39,816 bases of DNA, from positions 1-39,816 of IMG/VR virus record IMGVR_UViG_3300020437_000017. One strand, given 5' to 3'. Below, piece by piece: positions 37,091-39,816 of this stretch. This stretch comes from a virus. Under the pieces are notes generated by a model. That model was not told the origin of the DNA, searched no databases, and worked only from the letters and a program-made list of their open reading frames with translations. Made by a program: the position numbers and the translations under genes. Position 1 is the stretch's first letter. Each line of letters opens with the position of its first letter.

Positions 37091-37954
37091 ATGATACTTT
37101 TGGACTTAAATCAGGTTATGATTAGTAATCTGATGATACAACTCCAAAATAACAATGATGAAATAGAAGAAGGCATGATACGTCATATGGTTCTTAATTC
37201 TATTCGTCTATACAATGTTAAGTTTGGAGAAAAATATGGAGAAATGGTAATCGCCTGTGATGATAAGAATTACTGGCGAAAGAGTATCTTTCCATATTAC
37301 AAAGCACATAGAAAAGCAGATAGAGAAAAGTCACCATTAGATTGGAATAATATATTCAGTATTCTCAATAAAATACGTGATGAACTCAAAGAAACATTTC
37401 CTTGGAAAGTTATACAAGTCGATACGGCAGAAGCAGATGATATTATTGCTACACTCTGTAATCGTTTTGGTAAGACACTCAAAGCTGAAGACGATATTGA
37501 TATACTAATTATATCTGGTGACAAAGACTTTGCACAACTACAAAAATATGCAAACGTAGAACAGTATTCACCAGTGACTAAGAAGTGGATACGTATCAGC
37601 AATCCAGAGTCTTTCTTACGTGAACATATCATGAGAGGTGATAGAGGTGATGGTGTACCTAACTTTCTATCGGCAGACAATGTAATAGTTACAGGTGCTA
37701 GACAAAAGCCTCTTGCATCAAAGAAGATAGAGAAATGGGTAAGTTTAGATCCTAGAGATTTCTGTAATGAAGTTATGTTGAGAAACTACAAGCGAAATGA
37801 ATCTTTAGTTAATTTAGCTTTAATACCTTCAGCTATCGTTAATCAGATAAATGAAAAGTATGATAATTATAAAATACCGCCAAAGAGTGGATTACTAAAT
37901 TATTTTATAAAGAATAGATTGAAACTACTTATGGATAAGATTGGAGAATTTTGA
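37091..37954 (+). CDS. rnh: RNase H / 5' nuclease, T4 Rnh type (FEN-1 family)
   Basis: 287 residues. Removes RNA primers during lagging-strand processing. FEN-type acidic motifs: Asp5, EADDII (114-119), ISGDKDF (141-147) and GDRGDGVPN (183-191). Length is close to T4 Rnh (305). Follows a mixed promoter and is joined by 1-nt TGATG overlap to the next gene. Confidence 0.92.
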   Translation: MILLDLNQVMISNLMIQLQNNNDEIEEGMIRHMVLNSIRLYNVKFGEKYGEMVIACDDKNYWRKSIFPYYKAHRKADREKSPLDWNNIFSILNKIRDELKETFPWKVIQVDTAEADDIIATLCNRFGKTLKAEDDIDILIISGDKDFAQLQKYANVEQYSPVTKKWIRISNPESFLREHIMRGDRGDGVPNFLSADNVIVTGARQKPLASKKIEKWVSLDPRDFCNEVMLRNYKRNESLVNLALIPSAIVNQINEKYDNYKIPPKSGLLNYFIKNRLKLLMDKIGEF

Positions 37955-38391
37955 TGCCAACAAAATCACTACATAGCGTCTTCTCTGAAAATGAAAAGAT
38001 TAAGGGAAAGATTGAGCGTGTAAGACATATGAGGGAAAACTATACACCAGCAATGGGTATAGTTCTAGAGTTTACATATAATACAGCTAATAAATGGTTA
38101 CTACCAAAAGGTAAACCACCATACAAGAAAAATGAAACGCCTTGGGATAATCAAGGACAACTTCATCATGAAGTTCGTAGATTTTATCTCTTTACAGAAG
38201 GTGAAACAGAAGCACAAAAAAATCTAACTCCTTTGAGAAGAGAAACATTATTCATTGATATGCTAGAAAATTTACCTGATGAAGAAGCACAAATATTATT
38301 AGGTATGAAAGAAGGTAAACTACCATACAAAGGTATTACTAAGAAGTTTGTAATGGATTGTTTTCCTGGTATGTGTGAGACTTGGGAATGA
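37954..38391 (+). CDS. Conserved T4-like protein (DUF6433-like)
   Basis: 145 residues from ATG 37954. The pattern LPKGKPPYKKNETP...LHHEVRRFYLFTEG...RRETLFIDMLENLPDEEAQILLGMKEGKLPYKGITKKFVMDCFPG is one I recall as DUF6433, typical next to replication genes in T4-like phages. Function unknown. Confidence 0.78.
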   Translation: MPTKSLHSVFSENEKIKGKIERVRHMRENYTPAMGIVLEFTYNTANKWLLPKGKPPYKKNETPWDNQGQLHHEVRRFYLFTEGETEAQKNLTPLRRETLFIDMLENLPDEEAQILLGMKEGKLPYKGITKKFVMDCFPGMCETWE

Positions 38392-38394
38392 TAA

Positions 38395-38577
38395 GTGTTT
38401 AAGTTAGTTTTCGTATTAATGATAATGAATGGTTCAGAAGTAGAAGCGGAACTAACGTATTCTAGTATGCAGAAATGTATTTGGTATGCAAAGCAAATCA
38501 ATGTACATGAAGATAGATTAGTCGGTAATTATTCAGCATGGTGTAAACCAACTGTTGTAGAACAAGCAGAAGAATGA
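38395..38577 (+). CDS. Small exported two-cysteine protein
   Basis: 60 residues, GTG start. Hydrophobic N-terminus (FKLVFVLMIM) then a polar domain with Cys28 and Cys50. Same layout as genes at 6800 and 38766. Overlaps the next gene by 4 nt. Confidence 0.6.
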   Translation: MFKLVFVLMIMNGSEVEAELTYSSMQKCIWYAKQINVHEDRLVGNYSAWCKPTVVEQAEE

Positions 38578-38756
38578 TATACAGAAGAATAATAAAGACT
38601 TGCACATGGCAACTTTTAGGTATTGTATGGTTTATGAGTTATGCAGTAGTTACGGGTGGTGATTTATGGTATACATTAGGATTATCTCTTGCAAGTATTC
38701 CAGCAGGAAGTATAATGTTCTATTGTCATGAATGGGTATGGGATAAATTAAAATAA
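38574..38756 (+). CDS. DUF2061-like membrane protein
   Basis: 60 residues, two spans. KTCTWQLLGIVWFMSYAVVTGG and a C-terminal FYCHEWVWDKLK fit the DUF2061 family (KtitWR ... YyhErvW). Membrane protein of unknown role, often near nutrient or surface genes in bacteria. Confidence 0.75.
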   Translation: MIYRRIIKTCTWQLLGIVWFMSYAVVTGGDLWYTLGLSLASIPAGSIMFYCHEWVWDKLK

Positions 38757-38765
38757 GGAAATGAA

Positions 38766-38951
38766 ATGATATATGGTTGGATTTTAGTAGCAGTTATGAT
38801 GAATCCTGATGGTACGCTTGAAGGAGAAGGTTTGGATTATTTTGATGAATATGATGCTTGTTATGAAAAAGTTGTAGAATTATCTACAATAGGACAAGGA
38901 ACAGGCTATACATGTATAGATGATTATGTTGATGTAAAGCATGAGATTTAA
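38766..38951 (+). CDS. Small exported two-cysteine protein
   Basis: 61 residues, AAGGAAATGAA before ATG. Hydrophobic start (MIYGWILVAVMM), polar domain with Cys32 and a Cys in YTCIDDYVD. Third member of a paralogous group with the genes at 6800 and 38395. Overlaps the next gene by 11 nt. Confidence 0.65.
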   Translation: MIYGWILVAVMMNPDGTLEGEGLDYFDEYDACYEKVVELSTIGQGTGYTCIDDYVDVKHEI

Positions 38952-39141
38952 ACGATTTATAGGACACTATAAGAAAATGCGAGAGTCAGAAATTAATCGT
39001 ATTGATGATCCTCTATCTTTTGTAGAGTTTATTTTCTCACAGTATCCTCTTGGTATGAGACACTCAAGAAGTATGTGGAACTGTATAGTATGGGCTTGGG
39101 CTAATAGTAAAACACATAATGTAGATGGAACTTATCTATGA
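38941..39141 (+). CDS. Small hypothetical protein
   Basis: 66 residues, basic N-terminus (MRFKRFIGHYKKMRE) and a tryptophan-rich C-terminus (RSMWNCIVWAWANSK). No domain recognised. Coupled by overlaps on both sides. Confidence 0.65.
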   Translation: MRFKRFIGHYKKMRESEINRIDDPLSFVEFIFSQYPLGMRHSRSMWNCIVWAWANSKTHNVDGTYL

Positions 39142-39341
39142 CATTTGAAGTATTTTCAATTATATGTTTTATAGCAACTGTTGCTATTGTACCCATATAC
39201 ATGTGGTTATTATATAATATTAAAAACTCTTGGACATCAAACTCACATGATACTCAAGGTGGTAGCATGACTATCATTGATGACAAAAAACAAAAAGTAA
39301 CTTGGTTAGATCCGATAGTTAAGAAAAATGAGAAGAAATAG
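39138..39341 (+). CDS. Single-span membrane protein
   Basis: 67 residues, ATGA overlap. N-terminal span (FSIICFIATVAIVPIYMWLLY) then a polar tail with KKQKVTWLDPIVKKNEKK. No family recognised. Confidence 0.65.
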   Translation: MTFEVFSIICFIATVAIVPIYMWLLYNIKNSWTSNSHDTQGGSMTIIDDKKQKVTWLDPIVKKNEKK

Positions 39342-39504
39342 AAAAGTAGATCCGAAAGACTATATACAGATAAGAATAACGCAACTAAAAGAAGAGCGAA
39401 AGAAATCTGAAGATAGAATGACTCAAATGTGGATATATAAAATAATTAGCGAATTGCAATACGTTCTTCAGATAATGGAGAAAAGAAGTGATAGATTATC
39501 CTGA
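39328..39504 (+). CDS. Small basic helical protein
   Basis: 58 residues, starting 14 nt before the previous stop. Charged helices (ITQLKEERKKSEDRMTQMW). No domain recognised. Overlaps the last gene by 16 nt. Confidence 0.55.
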   Translation: MRRNRKVDPKDYIQIRITQLKEERKKSEDRMTQMWIYKIISELQYVLQIMEKRSDRLS

Positions 39505-39816
39505 TGGTTTTAGCAACGAATGGAGAGATTACATGACAAGTGATAAAACAAAAATGGAAAAAAGAGATTATGATTGGGCAATGAGACATTACGGAAAAAA
39601 TCCAACAAGAGAAACATACGATAAAGCTACAGATCCAGATGCTGGATTAAAACTGTATGATTCAGAAGAAGCTTTTACATTAGACTTTACTTCCAAGAAG
39701 AGAGAGGGTTTTACATCTACAACTGATCACGCTATGCGACATGAGATGCAGAGAATGGCTGATAAAATTAATGAACTTGAAAAAAGAATAAATGAATTAG
39801 AAAAACCAATTGAACT
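39489..39816 (+). CDS. Hypothetical protein, 3' end outside window
   Basis: Open from GTG 39489 to the window edge (at least 109 residues) with GGAG at 39477-39480. Acidic middle (TYDKATDPDAGLKLYDSEEAF) and a C-terminal heptad coiled coil (INELEKRINELEKPIE). No domain recognised. The true end lies beyond the window. Confidence 0.6.

Noticed and set aside
1-39816. tRNA genes, CRISPR arrays, integrase/attachment sites, insertion sequences
   Set aside because: Gaps are too short for tRNA genes, no regularly spaced repeats were found, and no integrase or transposase signature was seen. The GIY-YIG protein is the only mobile-type nuclease.

Overview
This window is a stretch of a T4-like (myovirus) phage genome. 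The host is probably a marine AT-rich bacterium, and an alphaproteobacterium of the SAR11/Pelagibacter kind is my best guess from gene content. The evidence for T4 kinship is a gp41-type helicase (left edge), a gp61-type primase (20.9 kb), a T4 RNase H-type 5' nuclease (37.1 kb), TATAAATA late-promoter boxes, and a block of conserved marine T4-like virion and hypothetical genes. The DNA is strongly AT-rich. All about 85 genes I can support lie on the + strand, mostly with 1-30 nt overlaps. I found no tRNA, rRNA, CRISPR array or insertion sequence.

Layout. 0-5.0 kb: replicative helicase, then small early genes driven by sigma70-like promoters; a strong intrinsic terminator closes this block at about 5.03 kb. 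5.0-9.1 kb: a ligase-fold (KWDG) protein, then a carbohydrate set with a cupin, a metal-type Kdo-8-phosphate synthase (kdsA) and a 2OG-Fe(II) oxygenase-like protein. 9.1-18.6 kb: late region with a 1366-residue nucleotidyltransferase-headed, lysine-rich multidomain protein, a 558-residue companion, a HAD phosphatase, two virion proteins and three conserved T4-like genes. 18.6-20.9 kb: a membrane/lysis-like cassette with an overlapping spanin-like pair, a class 3 lipase and two coiled-coil/TM proteins. 20.9-25.7 kb: primase, ThyX, class II (B12-dependent) ribonucleotide reductase and GMP reductase. 25.7-29.6 kb: GIY-YIG nuclease, glycosyltransferase, MazG-like protein, then a dense group of small membrane or exported proteins around a pseudoazurin, a CHCC zinc-finger protein and a DoxX-like protein. 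29.6-33.7 kb: two further glycosyltransferases, a capsule-synthesis (KpsC/KpsS-like) protein, glutaredoxin and small genes. 33.7-39.8 kb: small early genes, a Mom-like DNA-modification protein, RNase H and a DUF6433-type protein.

How the parts fit: replication (gp41, gp61, RNase H) is fed by phage nucleotide metabolism (RNR, ThyX, GMP reductase, MazG, glutaredoxin). KdsA, cupin, KpsC-like and glycosyltransferase genes suggest remodelling of Kdo-containing surface glycans. Pseudoazurin and its membrane neighbours suggest a phage-encoded intervention in host electron transport.

The most striking non-gene signal is that GCAGC/GCTGC (GCWGC) appears to be completely absent from the window. Every Ala-Ala pair I could find is written GCC-GCC or GCG-GCN although single alanines mostly use GCA or GCT. 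This looks like selection against a restriction site. A second signal is a repeated early promoter with an unusual 19-nt spacer and a conserved start-proximal leader.
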